DNA of 64,000 nt from Verrucomicrobiota bacterium (GCA_016219875.1 JACRJZ010000057.1:43939-107938), one strand, 5' to 3'; counted from the first letter of the stretch, positions 54,279 to 62,756 are shown. The notes: generated from the letters alone by a model not told the origin. A program made the numbers and translations.

Positions 54279-56765
54279 CTACTTCGCCGGGCGATAGAAT
54301 TTCTTCGGTGGCAGCGGCGCCGGAACTTGGTAGGGATTGGGCGCGTTGGTCACGGTGATCCACGGCCCGTCGAGGTCGTCGGCGGCCTGCAACTGCGCGT
54401 CGCCGGTGCGGTGGAGGAGCACGTTCGGGCCGGCCACCGTGATCGAAACGCAACCCGGGATCTTGCTCGCCGTCGGCCCGCCCATTGCGGCGACTTCGGC
54501 GTCCGTGATCTTGCCATTGCGGAATTGCACGCTGCTCAGGTAGCCGGGGACGTTGTCGCCGTCGTTGTCGGCGATCAGCAGCGCGTAGGGATCGAGCGAC
54601 CATCGCCCGTCACGACCTTCGCTGAGGGTTTGGTTCGCCACGCGCACGCCGTCGAGGTACTTCGTCACCAGGTTCACCGTCAGATCCACGGCCAGCACGA
54701 GGCGGTGCCACTCGTTGGGCGTGAGGTTGCCCTGGTAGCTGCCGCTGATGCCGAGGCCGTTGGCCGTGCCGACGAAGAAATCGCCGTCGTTGCCGTTGCC
54801 GGTGGCGGTTTGGAGCAGCGACCGCCATTGTCGATCCGACGACGGGGGATAGAGCACGTCGAGGATGAGGGTGTATTGATTCACGTAAACGCCGCCGCCG
54901 TTCGGGGCCGCGCCGTGATACAGCTTGTAGCCGTCCCATTTGGCTGCGCTCGGCGTGAACCGCATCACGTTGGCCGGACTTCCGGCGATGGGCGGGATAC
55001 CGAAGGAGGTCGTGGTCCCAAAGGTCGTGTCGGTCTCCACTCCGGCGTCGCCGAATCCAAGCGGCAGGCCGCAGCTTGGTCCGAGGTCGCCGTTCTGGAA
55101 ATCCCATTGGCCCGTGACGAGGACCGGCCTCTCGGACACCACGGTCAGCACCGCTGGCGCGCTCGTGACCGCGCCGCCGAAGTTGGTGACGACGACCGTG
55201 TAGGTTCCTGCTTCAGCAGGACTGACGGTCCGCAGGATCAGCAGATCGTTGGTGGCGCTGGGGATGTTGCTGCCATCGCGACGCCATTGGTAACGGAGGA
55301 AATCGCCCGTCGCCGTCACGGTGAAGGTCACATCCAAGCTGCGGTTGGTGGTGACACTGCCGGGCGATTGGCCGATGACTGGCGGCGGCACCGAGAACAA
55401 CACATTCACCCAGCATTCCGGGCTGAAGACCGGCCCGCCCACCGGGTTGCTGACCTCGACGTGGTACGGCCCCCAGTCGTTCTCGCCGACGCTGGGAATG
55501 ACCAGCGTGGCATTGGTTTGATCGGGCAGCGCGTCCACGTCGCGGAACCATTGGTAAGTGAGCGGCGGCGTGCCTCCGGCCTCCACCGACAGCGTGAGCG
55601 TGCCTTGGTAGGGAAGGTTCGTGCTTTGGGGCGGGACGAGAATGAGCGGCGCGAAGTCCCGGATGCCGTCGAAGCTCCGGCCGTCGCGGCCTTCCAGGAA
55701 AACGAACTCCACTTCGGACTTCACCAGAGATCGGCCCCAGAGCGCCACGTCGTCAATCAGCGCGTTGGTGAGGCCGACGCTGTGACCGTAGGTGTAGGTG
55801 CCGGTGCCATCCTGACCGATGTTCACCGGCAGGCTGGAGTCGATGCTACCGACGAGATTGACGAGGCTGTTGGTCGCCACGGGATAGCCGTCGAGGTAGA
55901 GCGTGGCATTGCTGTTGACGCCGGCGCGCTGATAGACGGCCACGACATGGTGCCAGAGGCCGTCCCCGGTGCGGCCGATGTTGCCGTCCACGCGGGAGCC
56001 TCCGCTGGCGCGGATGTTGTGTTTCGCCACGCCGCCACCGCCGGAGTCGGCGATGACCAAGCCGACGTTGTTGCCGCTGTTCCAGTCCTTGTTCGAGAGG
56101 AATGGCGGGTCGCCGACATAGTTGCTGTATTTCACCCAGAACGACACCGTGAAGTCGCTCTCCGTCAGGAAAGGCATCGGGGCGGTGCCGAGGGTGACGT
56201 AGTTGAAGCTCGATCCGTTCTGGGCCGTGGTGACACGGAGCGCGCCCGCTCCGACTTTGCCCGTGCCGAAACCTGGCGTGCCCACCGCCGCGCCGTGGAA
56301 GGCATTCGTCCAGGCGTCGTTGAAGTTCCCATCGAAGGGGTAGTGGCCCACGAGGCGATCCGTCAGGTCCAGCGTCGCCGGTCGCGGAAGGACCGTGAGC
56401 AGGGCGGGATTGCTCGTGACTGCGCCCCCGAGGCTGTTGGTGATGACGACCGCGTAGGTGCCCGCCTGGCCTGGGGTGACGTTTGGGAACAGGAGCACCG
56501 AGCCGATCGCCCCGGTCATGAGGGCGCTGTCCTTGAACCACTGATAGCCAAGATCGGAACCGACCGCTGTGACACTGAACGAGGCGCGCAACCCCTCGGT
56601 GATGGTCACGCTCTGCGGGTGGGCCGAGATCACCGGCGGTGGGTCGAAGTCGTCGAGGTCAAGAGGCACGACCGAGCCGTTGGCCCGCGCCGCCGCGTGG
56701 AGGTGAAGGGCAAAGGCAGCGCAGAGCGCCGCGCCCTGGGAAACGAGCCGTCTGATGGGTTGCAT
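54279..56765 (-). CDS. Large exported protein with Ig-like and LamG domains
   Basis: This 828-aa protein has the signal peptide MQPIRRLVSQGAALCAAFALHLHAAARA. Domains in order are an Ig-like domain (45-125), a LamG/concanavalin-like domain (135-345: HYPFDGNFNDAWTNAFHG ... WHHVVAVYQ), two Ig-like domains (370-460 and 465-545, with GTYTVVVTNFGGAVTSAPAVLTV) and a second LamG-like domain (550-770). A short C-terminal segment ends KKFYRPAK, a typical end in verrucomicrobial surface proteins. No catalytic residues are recognised; a carbohydrate- or cell-surface-binding role is inferred. Confidence 0.8.
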   Translation of the reverse strand: MQPIRRLVSQGAALCAAFALHLHAAARANGSVVPLDLDDFDPPPVISAHPQSVTITEGLRASFSVTAVGSDLGYQWFKDSALMTGAIGSVLLFPNVTPGQAGTYAVVITNSLGGAVTSNPALLTVLPRPATLDLTDRLVGHYPFDGNFNDAWTNAFHGAAVGTPGFGTGKVGAGALRVTTAQNGSSFNYVTLGTAPMPFLTESDFTVSFWVKYSNYVGDPPFLSNKDWNSGNNVGLVIADSGGGGVAKHNIRASGGSRVDGNIGRTGDGLWHHVVAVYQRAGVNSNATLYLDGYPVATNSLVNLVGSIDSSLPVNIGQDGTGTYTYGHSVGLTNALIDDVALWGRSLVKSEVEFVFLEGRDGRSFDGIRDFAPLILVPPQSTNLPYQGTLTLSVEAGGTPPLTYQWFRDVDALPDQTNATLVIPSVGENDWGPYHVEVSNPVGGPVFSPECWVNVLFSVPPPVIGQSPGSVTTNRSLDVTFTVTATGDFLRYQWRRDGSNIPSATNDLLILRTVSPAEAGTYTVVVTNFGGAVTSAPAVLTVVSERPVLVTGQWDFQNGDLGPSCGLPLGFGDAGVETDTTFGTTTSFGIPPIAGSPANVMRFTPSAAKWDGYKLYHGAAPNGGGVYVNQYTLILDVLYPPSSDRQWRSLLQTATGNGNDGDFFVGTANGLGISGSYQGNLTPNEWHRLVLAVDLTVNLVTKYLDGVRVANQTLSEGRDGRWSLDPYALLIADNDGDNVPGYLSSVQFRNGKITDAEVAAMGGPTASKIPGCVSITVAGPNVLLHRTGDAQLQAADDLDGPWITVTNAPNPYQVPAPLPPKKFYRPAK

Positions 56766-56840
56766 AGTGAGGCAGACGGTAGCAGAACCGTCGCGAATGG
56801 GAATTCAAAAAGCCGTCTCTCAAGAGCTTCCTGCAAAACC

Positions 56841-56903
56841 GTTGCCGCCGACGTGAGGAGTCTGATTCCCTTGAAGTTTGGGCCTCCGCACGTCGGCCGC
56901 TGC
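56841..56903. repeat. Degenerate REPIN of family 1
   Basis: GTTGCCGCCGACGTGAGGAG and the inverse of the pattern (CTCCGCACGTCGGCCGCTGC) replace GTAG/CTAC by GTTG/CTGC. The inner spacer CCCTTGAAGTTTG is preserved as in other copies. It looks like an aged copy. Confidence 0.7.
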
Positions 56904-56952
56904 GGCGTTCTGCCATTGACTACCAAGCAGCGAAAATTTCCGAAATGAGGGG

Positions 56953-56981
56953 TTGACACCCGGAAGTGTTTTTGTTGCTAT
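56953..56981 (+). promoter_or_regulatory. Promoter candidate for rplU-rpmA
   Basis: A perfect -35 TTGACA (56953-56958), 17 bp, and TGCTAT (56976-56981) as a weak -10. It lies 28-56 bp upstream of rplU. The -10 match is poor, so other sigma factors are possible. Confidence 0.45.
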
Positions 56982-57008
56982 CGCCGCTCCCCTGATTTGG
57001 GGCTAGGT

Positions 57009-57320
57009 ATGTACGCTGTAATCGAAACTGGTAGCAGACAATATCGGGTGGCTCCGGGCGACACCATCACGGTGGAACGCCTGAAGGCCGAGGCGGGCAC
57101 GCCGATCACGATCGACCGTGTCCTGCTGGTGTCCAACGAAGGCAAGGTTTCCATCGGCCAACCGATGGTTGACAAAGCCGCGGTCGTGGCCGATGTGGTG
57201 GAGCATAAACGAGGACCGAAAGTGGTCACGTTCAAGATGCGCCGGCGCGAGGGCTATCACAAGACCATCGGCCACCGTCAGGAACTCACCGTCCTCAAGA
57301 TCAAAGAAATCAACGCTTAG
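57009..57320 (+). CDS. rplU: 50S ribosomal protein bL21
   Basis: The chosen ATG at 57009 gives [25 protein letters not shown]; the product has 103 aa, standard for bL21. [28 protein letters not shown] is the conserved RNA-binding end. It directly precedes rpmA (5 bp), the typical bL21-bL27 order. Confidence 0.97.
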   Translation: MYAVIETGSRQYRVAPGDTITVERLKAEAGTPITIDRVLLVSNEGKVSIGQPMVDKAAVVADVVEHKRGPKVVTFKMRRREGYHKTIGHRQELTVLKIKEINA

Positions 57321-57325
57321 AGTTT

Positions 57326-57598
57326 ATGGCACACAAGAAAGGTCAAGGCAGCGTTCGCAACGGGCGCGACAGCGTCAGCAAGCGGCTCGGCGTAAAAGCC
57401 TTTGGCGGCGAAGCCGTCACCGCCGGCAGCATCCTCGTCCGCCAGCGCGGCACGAAGTTCCTCGCGGGCGCCAACGTCGGCACGGGCCGCGACTGGACCC
57501 TCTTCGCGCTCACCGACGGCAAGGTGAAGTTTGATGTGAGTTGCCATAAACGCCGCATCAATATCGTCCCTGTCCCGGCTGCGGCGGGAGGGAACTGA
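57326..57598 (+). CDS. rpmA: 50S ribosomal protein bL27
   Basis: This 90-aa protein begins [31 protein letters not shown], the conserved bL27 start that reaches the peptidyl-transferase centre. The N-terminus has no cleavable extension of the Firmicutes type. The gene ends just before a strong terminator. Confidence 0.97.
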   Translation: MAHKKGQGSVRNGRDSVSKRLGVKAFGGEAVTAGSILVRQRGTKFLAGANVGTGRDWTLFALTDGKVKFDVSCHKRRINIVPVPAAAGGN

Positions 57599-57619
57599 AG
57601 CCGGCTGACATCTTTTTCG

Positions 57620-57652
57620 GGGCGAGGCTGCGTGCCTCGCCCTTTTTCTTTT
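57620..57652 (+). terminator. Rho-independent terminator after rpmA
   Basis: Perfect 9-bp stem GGGCGAGGC / GCCTCGCCC with loop TGCGT, followed by TTTTTCTTTT. It ends the rplU-rpmA transcript. Confidence 0.9.
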
Positions 57653-57677
57653 CTTCTCAAGAGCCTCTTTCAGAACT

Positions 57678-57742
57678 GTAGCAGCCGACGTGAGGAGGCT
57701 CCGTTTCCATTGACGTTTGAGCCTCCTCACGTCGGCTGCTAC
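57678..57742. repeat. REPIN of family 1 (65 bp)
   Basis: GTAGCAGCCGACGTGAGGAG, spacer, then CTCCTCACGTCGGCTGCTAC, with inverted flanks CTTTCAGAAC and GTTTTGAAATC. It sits in the tail-to-tail gap between rpmA and ilvB. Confidence 0.85.
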
Positions 57743-57770
57743 GGGGTTTTGAAATCGCGACTCAAGACCT

Positions 57771-57803
57771 GTAGCCGCCGACGTCAGGAGAGTCGGCGGC
57801 TAC
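57771..57803. repeat. Short REPIN variant
   Basis: GTAGCCGCCGAC, 9-nt loop, GTCGGCGGCTAC: a 12-bp perfect stem with GTAG heads on both strands. It lies 16 bp after the ilvB stop and might also act as the 3' hairpin of that transcript. Confidence 0.75.
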
Positions 57804-57818
57804 AGTTCAGAAAGCGGC

Positions 57819-59687
57819 TCACGCCTTCCAGATCATCTCCGCCACCGTCTTGCCGGCGGGAATGAAGGGCAACACGTGTTCGGTGTAGGGCGTGATCACA
57901 TCGAGGACGTACGGCTCTTTCGAGTCGAGCATCCGCTGGAGCGCCGCGCGCAGGTCTTTCTTGAACATCACCCGTTCCGCCGGGACGTTGAACCCCTTGG
58001 CCACCGCCACGTAGTCGGGGTAAATCTGCTTCATGTTCTGCGGATCGCCGAGGTAGGTGTTGCCACGGGTCCCACCGTAGAAGCGGTCTTCCCACTGCAT
58101 CACCATGCCGAGATGCTGGTTGTTCAAGATGATGGCCTTGGCGGCGATCTTCTCAATGTGCGCCGTCGCGAGTTCCTGAATGTTCATTAGGAACGAGCCG
58201 TCGCCGTCGATATCGACCACTTGTTTGTCCGGGAAGGCCACCTTCGCGCCAAGGGCCGCCGGGTAGCCAAAGCCCATCGCGCCCAGGCCCGCGCTGGTCA
58301 GAAGCTGGCGGGCGTGCCGGCATGGATAATACTGCGCCGCCCACATCTGGTGCTGGCCCACCCCGGTGGTGATGATGGCTTCGCCTTGGGAGAGTTCCCA
58401 GAGCAACTCGATCACCTGTTGCGGCAGGATGACCTGTTCGGAGTGGCCGCCCATGTGATCGCGCATGTGCTGGCTCTTGAGGACCTCCTCGGTCACGCGG
58501 TAGGAAAACGGCGCCTTCTGCTTCCACTTCTCGATCTGCTGGTGCCAGGCGGGGAACTTCTTCTCCAAGGCCCGCTGGCGGAGCATCTCATTCAAACGCC
58601 CCAGCGCATACTTGATGTCGCTCACGATCGGCAACTGGACGCGCCGGTTCTTGTTGATCTCGGAGTCGTCGATGTCGATGTGGACGATGGTGCCGTGCTC
58701 GCAGAACTTGTCCACTTTGCCGGTCACGCGGTCGTCAAAGCGCACGCCGAACGCGAGCAGCAGGTCGGCGCCGGGCGCTTCCACCACCACTTTGTCGCCC
58801 TGCTTGTGGATCTCGCCGCTCACGGCCCAGTTGGCGAAGGCCGCGCCATGCATGCCGAGCCAGCGCAAAGACAGCGGGTGCGTCTCGGGAAACGCGCCGC
58901 ACCCCATGATGGTGGTGGTCACGGGAATCTGGGTCAGTTCCACGAAGTCGCGCAGCTCCTGGCTGGCGTTGCCGGTGATGATGCCGCCGCCGCAATAGAG
59001 CAACGGCCGCTCGGCCTTCTCCAGGAGGCCGATGATCTCATTCAGCGCCACGTCGTCGGCGCGCTTGTCCGGTGTGTAGCCGCGGAAGGTGACTTCCTTC
59101 GGAAACACCGGCTGGGTCTTGGCCTGTTGCACGTTCTTCGGCACGTCGATCAACACCGGGCCGGGCCGCCCGGTCCGCGCGATGTAGAACGCCTCCTTCA
59201 CGATCCGCGGAATGTCGTTGATGTCCGTGACCAGATAGCTGTGCTTCACCACCGGCAGACTCATGCCGAAGATGTCCGTCTCCTGGAACGCCCCCTTGCC
59301 GATCATGGCCTGGGGCACCTGGCCGGTGACGGCGACCAGCGGCACGGAATCCATGTAGGCATCGGCGATGCCGGTGACGAGGTTGGTGGCGCCGGGGCCG
59401 CTGGTGGCCATGCAGACGCCGACCTTGCCGGAGGCGCGCGCGTAGCCGCCGGCGGCGAAGGCCCCGCCTTGCTCGTGCCGCGGCAGGACCACGCGAATCT
59501 GCTTCGAGCGCGTCAGCGCCTGGTGGAATTCCATGCTGGCGCCGCCGGGATAGGCGAAGATCGTCTCCACGCCTTCGCGTTCGAGGCACTTCACAAAGAT
59601 CTCACAGCCCGCCATCGCGGGGCCGCGCTCGCCATGCTCGGTGGTTTGGGTTGGTTTCGTTTCGGTGGTTGCGGTTGTTTTGCTCAT
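57819..59687 (-). CDS. ilvB: Acetolactate synthase, catalytic subunit
   Basis: This enzyme makes acetolactate or acetohydroxybutyrate in branched-chain amino-acid synthesis, with ThDP and FAD. The ATG at 59687 ([12 protein letters not shown]) is chosen because the region upstream holds the attenuator; the product has 622 aa. Motifs are [57 protein letters not shown] (catalytic Glu in the first block), [11 protein letters not shown], and the ThDP site [15 protein letters not shown] with [12 protein letters not shown]. No small subunit (ilvH) or ilvC is adjacent in the window. It is regulated by the leader at 59721-59853. Confidence 0.95.
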   Translation of the reverse strand: MSKTTATTETKPTQTTEHGERGPAMAGCEIFVKCLEREGVETIFAYPGGASMEFHQALTRSKQIRVVLPRHEQGGAFAAGGYARASGKVGVCMATSGPGATNLVTGIADAYMDSVPLVAVTGQVPQAMIGKGAFQETDIFGMSLPVVKHSYLVTDINDIPRIVKEAFYIARTGRPGPVLIDVPKNVQQAKTQPVFPKEVTFRGYTPDKRADDVALNEIIGLLEKAERPLLYCGGGIITGNASQELRDFVELTQIPVTTTIMGCGAFPETHPLSLRWLGMHGAAFANWAVSGEIHKQGDKVVVEAPGADLLLAFGVRFDDRVTGKVDKFCEHGTIVHIDIDDSEINKNRRVQLPIVSDIKYALGRLNEMLRQRALEKKFPAWHQQIEKWKQKAPFSYRVTEEVLKSQHMRDHMGGHSEQVILPQQVIELLWELSQGEAIITTGVGQHQMWAAQYYPCRHARQLLTSAGLGAMGFGYPAALGAKVAFPDKQVVDIDGDGSFLMNIQELATAHIEKIAAKAIILNNQHLGMVMQWEDRFYGGTRGNTYLGDPQNMKQIYPDYVAVAKGFNVPAERVMFKKDLRAALQRMLDSKEPYVLDVITPYTEHVLPFIPAGKTVAEMIWKA

Positions 59688-59720
59688 GACCAGGTTTGGT
59701 TGGGGCCGGCGGCGTGGGCG

Positions 59721-59762
59721 GACAAAAAAACCCACGACCGTTGCCAGCCGTGGGTTTTTGTC
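59721..59762 (-). terminator. Attenuator terminator upstream of ilvB
   Basis: On the minus strand, GACAAAAACCCACG pairs with CGTGGGTTTTTTTGTC around a loop of about 12 nt; the run of seven T is part of the 3' arm. It lies 14 nt after the leader-peptide stop and 33 nt before the ilvB ATG. The 5' arm overlaps a segment that can instead pair with the leader (antiterminator). Confidence 0.85.
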
Positions 59763-59844
59763 GAAATCCGTTTGCCTACGTTCGACAAAGCCCCGCGGCC
59801 CGGTCGGGAACAACGACCAGCAGCACGAGCGCAATTTGTCGAAC
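59757..59844 (-). promoter_or_regulatory. Mutually exclusive pairing segments of the ilvB attenuator
   Basis: On the minus strand, segment 1 GTTCGACAAA (59835-59844) pairs perfectly with segment 2 TTTGTCGAAC (59780-59789). Segment 2 can instead pair over 9 bp with segment 3 TTTCGACAAA (59757-59766), which is the foot of the terminator 5' arm. Thus 1:2 allows the terminator and 2:3 prevents it. Segment 1 lies within leader codons 4-7, so a ribosome stalled at the Leu/Val run covers it. Confidence 0.75.
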
Positions 59845-59853
59845 CAGTTTCAT
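59776..59853 (-). CDS. Branched-chain leader peptide of the ilvB attenuator
   Basis: This 25-aa ORF starts [16 protein letters not shown] and ends GLCRT before TAG. Ten of residues 3-15 are Leu, Val or Ile, as in the enterobacterial ilv leaders. Ribosome stalling at Leu, Val or Ile codons when these are scarce would decide which hairpin forms. A start with CTTGATG context is poor in ribosome-binding bases; the upstream sequence ACCTTCCCGCCG (minus strand) offers only weak complementarity. Confidence 0.75.
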   Translation of the reverse strand: MKLVRQIALVLLVVVPDRAAGLCRT

Positions 59854-59917
59854 CAAGCGGCGGGAAGGTAAGGGCGCGGCCGAACGGGCGTCAAGCGCGG
59901 AGTTTCGGCGCGCCGGC

Positions 59918-60193
59918 TTAAAGATGCCGATAGACCTCGGAACGATGGCCAACTCGATAGAGACGAATCACCTGCTGTTGGTGATAAACCCAGTAGAGAA
60001 TCCGCCAATCTCCTACGCGCAGTTTGCACAGGCCGCTCAGGTTCTCGGGCGTACCCACCAGCCGTCGATGGACGATCGCGTCAGCATTTTGAGCCAGCCA
60101 AAGGATCTTCCGCTCGATGCTGGCTCCCACGGCTGCGTCCAACCCTGCCAGGTTGGCGTCCGCTTGCGGCCCTACTTCGACTTGGTAGGACAT
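59918..60193 (-). CDS. ParE/RelE-family toxin
   Basis: The ATG at 60193 (MSYQVEVGPQADANLAGLDA) gives a 91-aa protein. The RelE/ParE fold is recognised by the closing pattern LCKLRVGDWRILYWVYHQQQVIRLYRVGHRSEVYRHL, with the conserved Arg residues and GHRxxVY. Such toxins cleave mRNA in the ribosome or block gyrase. The start overlaps the antitoxin stop region by 22 nt, so it is translated with it. Confidence 0.85.
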   Translation of the reverse strand: MSYQVEVGPQADANLAGLDAAVGASIERKILWLAQNADAIVHRRLVGTPENLSGLCKLRVGDWRILYWVYHQQQVIRLYRVGHRSEVYRHL

Positions 60194-60372
60194 GACACGT
60201 GCCGCGGCTTCCAAGGTTTGAACTTGCCCGCCAAATCATCCCGACGGGCCTGGGCCAGTTCCTGCATGATCCGCGGGTTTTGGGCGGTCAGCCAGTCCTC
60301 CAGTTCGTCCAGCGTGTCCACAGACTCGAGGACTTTGATGGGGATCTTCACGGTGGCGCTTTCTGTCTTCAT
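60172..60372 (-). CDS. Small antitoxin partner of the ParE/RelE toxin
   Basis: The ATG at 60372 (MKTESATVKIPIKVLESVDTLDELEDWL) gives a 66-aa protein. It is short, charged and helical, typical of antitoxins whose C-terminus wraps the toxin (GKFKPWKPRHVSCPTKSK). Its gene comes first and overlaps the toxin start, the canonical arrangement. No DNA-binding motif is clear. Confidence 0.75.
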   Translation of the reverse strand: MKTESATVKIPIKVLESVDTLDELEDWLTAQNPRIMQELAQARRDDLAGKFKPWKPRHVSCPTKSK

Positions 60373-60494
60373 GACGCGGAGAGCGTAGCCCTTTGCGCCG
60401 TCATGGCAAGACCAAGCCAACTGAAACCGAACGCCCCCTGGCCCGGAGTTGGCCATTGCCCAAACGCGCAACTTGGTCCATTCTCCCGCCAGCT

Positions 60495-61472
60495 ATGAAC
60501 CGCATCTTCAATCGCCGTCAGTTCCTCGCCGCTACCACCACCGTCACCGCCGGACTTGGCTTGGGCCTCGTCTCCAGCCGCGCGCGCGCCGCGCAGCCGG
60601 AGTTCAAGACCAAACTCAAGAAGGCCCTCATTGTGCAGAAGCCCACCGAAGAGGGCTTGAAGAAACTCAAGGACGCGGGCTTTGACGGCGTGGAAGGTGG
60701 CGTCATTCCCGAAGCCGACGCGGAGAAGGCCCGCGCCGTTGCGGACAAGTTGGGAATGAAAATCCATTCCGTCATCCGTGGCTGGGCAGAATTCAACAGC
60801 ACCGATGCGGCGAAGGTGGAGTCAGGCTTCAAGGTTTCCGAGGACGGCCTGCGCGCCGCGCACGGCTTCGGCGCGGACGCCATGCTGCTCGTGCCCTGCC
60901 GCATCGGCGGCCTGAAGATGCCCAAGCCGCGCGAGTTCCGGTTTGAGTTCGACGAAACGACCGGCCTCATCAGCAAAGTCGCCGCGGGAGACAACGCTCC
61001 TTACGCCGACTACATCGCCGCCCACAACCGCGCCATCACGACCTCGACCGAACACGTCAAGCGGCTCATTCCGCTGGCGGAGAAGCTGGGCGTGGTCATC
61101 GCGCTCGAAAACGTGTGGAACAACCTCTGGACCCAGCCGGGCCTCTTCCGGCAGTTCGTGGCCTCGTTCCGCAGCCCGTGGGTGAAGGCCTATTTCGACA
61201 TCGGCAACCACGTCAAATACGCGCCGCCGGAGGAATGGATCACCACGCTGGGGCCGCTGCTGGCCAAGCTGCACGTGAAAGATTTCAAGTTGAACGACGA
61301 CCCCGGCGGCGACGGCAAGTTCGTCAACATCCGCGAAGGCAGTGTCAGCTGGCCCGTCGTCCGCGCCGCCATCGAGAAAGTCGGCTACAACGGCTGGCTG
61401 ACCATCGAGGGTGGGAACTGCACCACGGAGGAACACAGCCAGCGGCTCGACCTCATTATCGCGGGGAAGTGA
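60495..61472 (+). CDS. Tat-exported sugar phosphate isomerase/epimerase-like protein
   Basis: The ATG at 60495 gives MNRIFNRRQFLAATTTVTAGLGLGLV, a twin-arginine signal; the protein has 325 aa. The xylose-isomerase-like TIM barrel shows GFDGVEGGVIPEAD, GVVIALENVWNNLW (metal-ligand Glu), AYFDIGNHVKY (Asp) and LHVKDFKLNDDPGG (His, Asp), which match divalent-metal ligands. It is one of several Tat-exported sugar enzymes in the window. The substrate is unknown. It starts 123 bp from the divergent antitoxin gene. Confidence 0.85.
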   Translation: MNRIFNRRQFLAATTTVTAGLGLGLVSSRARAAQPEFKTKLKKALIVQKPTEEGLKKLKDAGFDGVEGGVIPEADAEKARAVADKLGMKIHSVIRGWAEFNSTDAAKVESGFKVSEDGLRAAHGFGADAMLLVPCRIGGLKMPKPREFRFEFDETTGLISKVAAGDNAPYADYIAAHNRAITTSTEHVKRLIPLAEKLGVVIALENVWNNLWTQPGLFRQFVASFRSPWVKAYFDIGNHVKYAPPEEWITTLGPLLAKLHVKDFKLNDDPGGDGKFVNIREGSVSWPVVRAAIEKVGYNGWLTIEGGNCTTEEHSQRLDLIIAGK

Positions 61473-61561
61473 CGAGTTGAAGGTTGAAGGTTGAAAGTTG
61501 CAGGTTGTCGTTCCGGCGCGCGGGGTGAACCTGCAACCCTTCACGCCTCAACCCGAGTCGC

Positions 61562-62503
61562 ATGGCGGACCTGCATCGCAACTGTCCTGTCTGTGACGCC
61601 GACGCCACCAAGCTCCACTGGCGCAAGGACGAACTCACGCTGGTCCGCTGTTCGGACTGCGGCATGATCTTCGCCAATCCGGTGCCGGAGCCGTTCGTCA
61701 CCGGCGCGTTCTACGAGGAGCGCAGCGCGTCCTATTATCTCTCGCCGGAAAAGCTGGCGAGCGATTACGCGGCGGTGCGCTTTGAGCGGGAACTGAAGTT
61801 GTTTCGGGAATTCTGCCCCGGCGGCGACGTGCTGGACGTGGGCTGCTCGACGGGCGGGTTTTTGTTTCAGCTTCTGTCCCTGCCCATGAACCGCGTCGGT
61901 GGGGCGAGCGTCCCAGCGAGCCGCTACCGCGTGACTGGCCTGGACGTGGCCGGCCCGGCGCTCGACCACGTCGCGGGCCGCGGCCTCGAGGTTCTCCGCG
62001 CGCCGTTCCTGGAGCATGACTTCGGCGCGCGGCGGTTCGATGCGATCACCTTTTGGGCGGTGCTGGAGCACTTGGCGGAGCCGCGGAAGTTTCTTCAACA
62101 CGCTGCGACGTTGCTCCGCCCCGGCGGGTTCTGCTTCGTGCTTGTGCCGAATCTGAACTCGCTCGCCGTGCGGCTCCTCGGCGCGCGCTACCGCTACGTG
62201 ACGCCGGAGCACTTGAACTATTTCACCCGCGCCACGCTGCTGAAGCTCGCAGCCTCCGTGCGCGACCTGAAGCCCGTGGCCCTGCGCTCCACCCATTTCA
62301 ACCCTGTCGTCATCGGGCAGGATTGGCGGCGGCAGGGCGGACCCGTCCCGGACGCCGACCGCGCGCGACTGCTGGCCCACACCACGAGGATGAAGCAATC
62401 GATCTGGCTGAAACCGGCCAAGTTGGCCTATGCCGGGCTGGAGAAGGGGCTGGGAGTCTTGGGACTGGCGGACAACCTTGTGCTGGTGCTGCGAAAGGAG
62501 TGA
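61562..62503 (+). CDS. Class I SAM-dependent methyltransferase with N-terminal zinc ribbon
   Basis: This 313-aa protein has a N-terminal CPVC ... CSDCG zinc ribbon (residues 8-35). The methyltransferase core follows: GGDVLDVGCSTGGFLF (motif I), RYRVTGLDVAGPAL (motif II), RRFDAITFWAVLEHLAEPRKFL and LRPGGFCFVLVPN. Proteins with this layout often belong to surface-polysaccharide or sugar C-methyltransferase groups. A repeat encodes NRVGGASVPASRYR between motifs I and II (61898-61927). Nothing near it indicates a target. Confidence 0.8.
   Translation: MADLHRNCPVCDADATKLHWRKDELTLVRCSDCGMIFANPVPEPFVTGAFYEERSASYYLSPEKLASDYAAVRFERELKLFREFCPGGDVLDVGCSTGGFLFQLLSLPMNRVGGASVPASRYRVTGLDVAGPALDHVAGRGLEVLRAPFLEHDFGARRFDAITFWAVLEHLAEPRKFLQHAATLLRPGGFCFVLVPNLNSLAVRLLGARYRYVTPEHLNYFTRATLLKLAASVRDLKPVALRSTHFNPVVIGQDWRRQGGPVPDADRARLLAHTTRMKQSIWLKPAKLAYAGLEKGLGVLGLADNLVLVLRKE
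61898..61927 (-). repeat. GTAG-headed repeat inside the methyltransferase gene
   Basis: On the minus strand it reads GTAGCGGCTCGCTGGGACGC, then GCTCGCCCC, an imperfect hairpin. It is in frame and adds an insertion in a loop between methyltransferase motifs I and II. I recognise the phrase as a dispersed repeat of the phylum from memory, without a search. Confidence 0.5.
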
Positions 62504-62539
62504 TCGCGAGTGCCCGCGGCTCTGCCCGATATCGGGGAG

Positions 62540-62581
62540 CACACGCCGCTGGCGTGTGGTGTCCGGCGGCTCGCCGGACAC
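62540..62581. repeat. Two adjacent hairpins with identical GCT loops
   Basis: CACACGCC-GCT-GGCGTGTG (62540-62558) is followed directly by GTGTCCGGCG-GCT-CGCCGGACAC (62559-62581). They lie 37 bp after the methyltransferase stop in a 300-bp gap (62504-62803) that otherwise holds only the half repeat at 62733 and no gene. No T-tract follows, so they are not simple terminators. Confidence 0.7.
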
Positions 62582-62732
62582 CCCGCTCTGTTCCGTCCTC
62601 CCGCAGAAGCATCCCGTTTGGAAACATCCGCATCGCTCTTCAGTCCGTGATGTGGATGGTTTCGGCGGGCCGCCGAAACCCGCCCGCGGGCCGCGGGCGC
62701 TCCCCATCGAACTTTGGAATTCGGGCTGAATG

Positions 62733-62756
62733 GAGCCTCCTCACGTCGGCTGCTAC
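62733..62756 (-). repeat. Single REP of family 1
   Basis: GAGCCTCCTCACGTCGGCTGCTAC is the right half of a family 1 REPIN without its partner. Confidence 0.75.

Noticed and set aside
58221..59921. 566-aa antisense frame over ilvB
   Set aside because: Shadow of ilvB; contains only low-complexity His/Arg/Asp-rich sequence.
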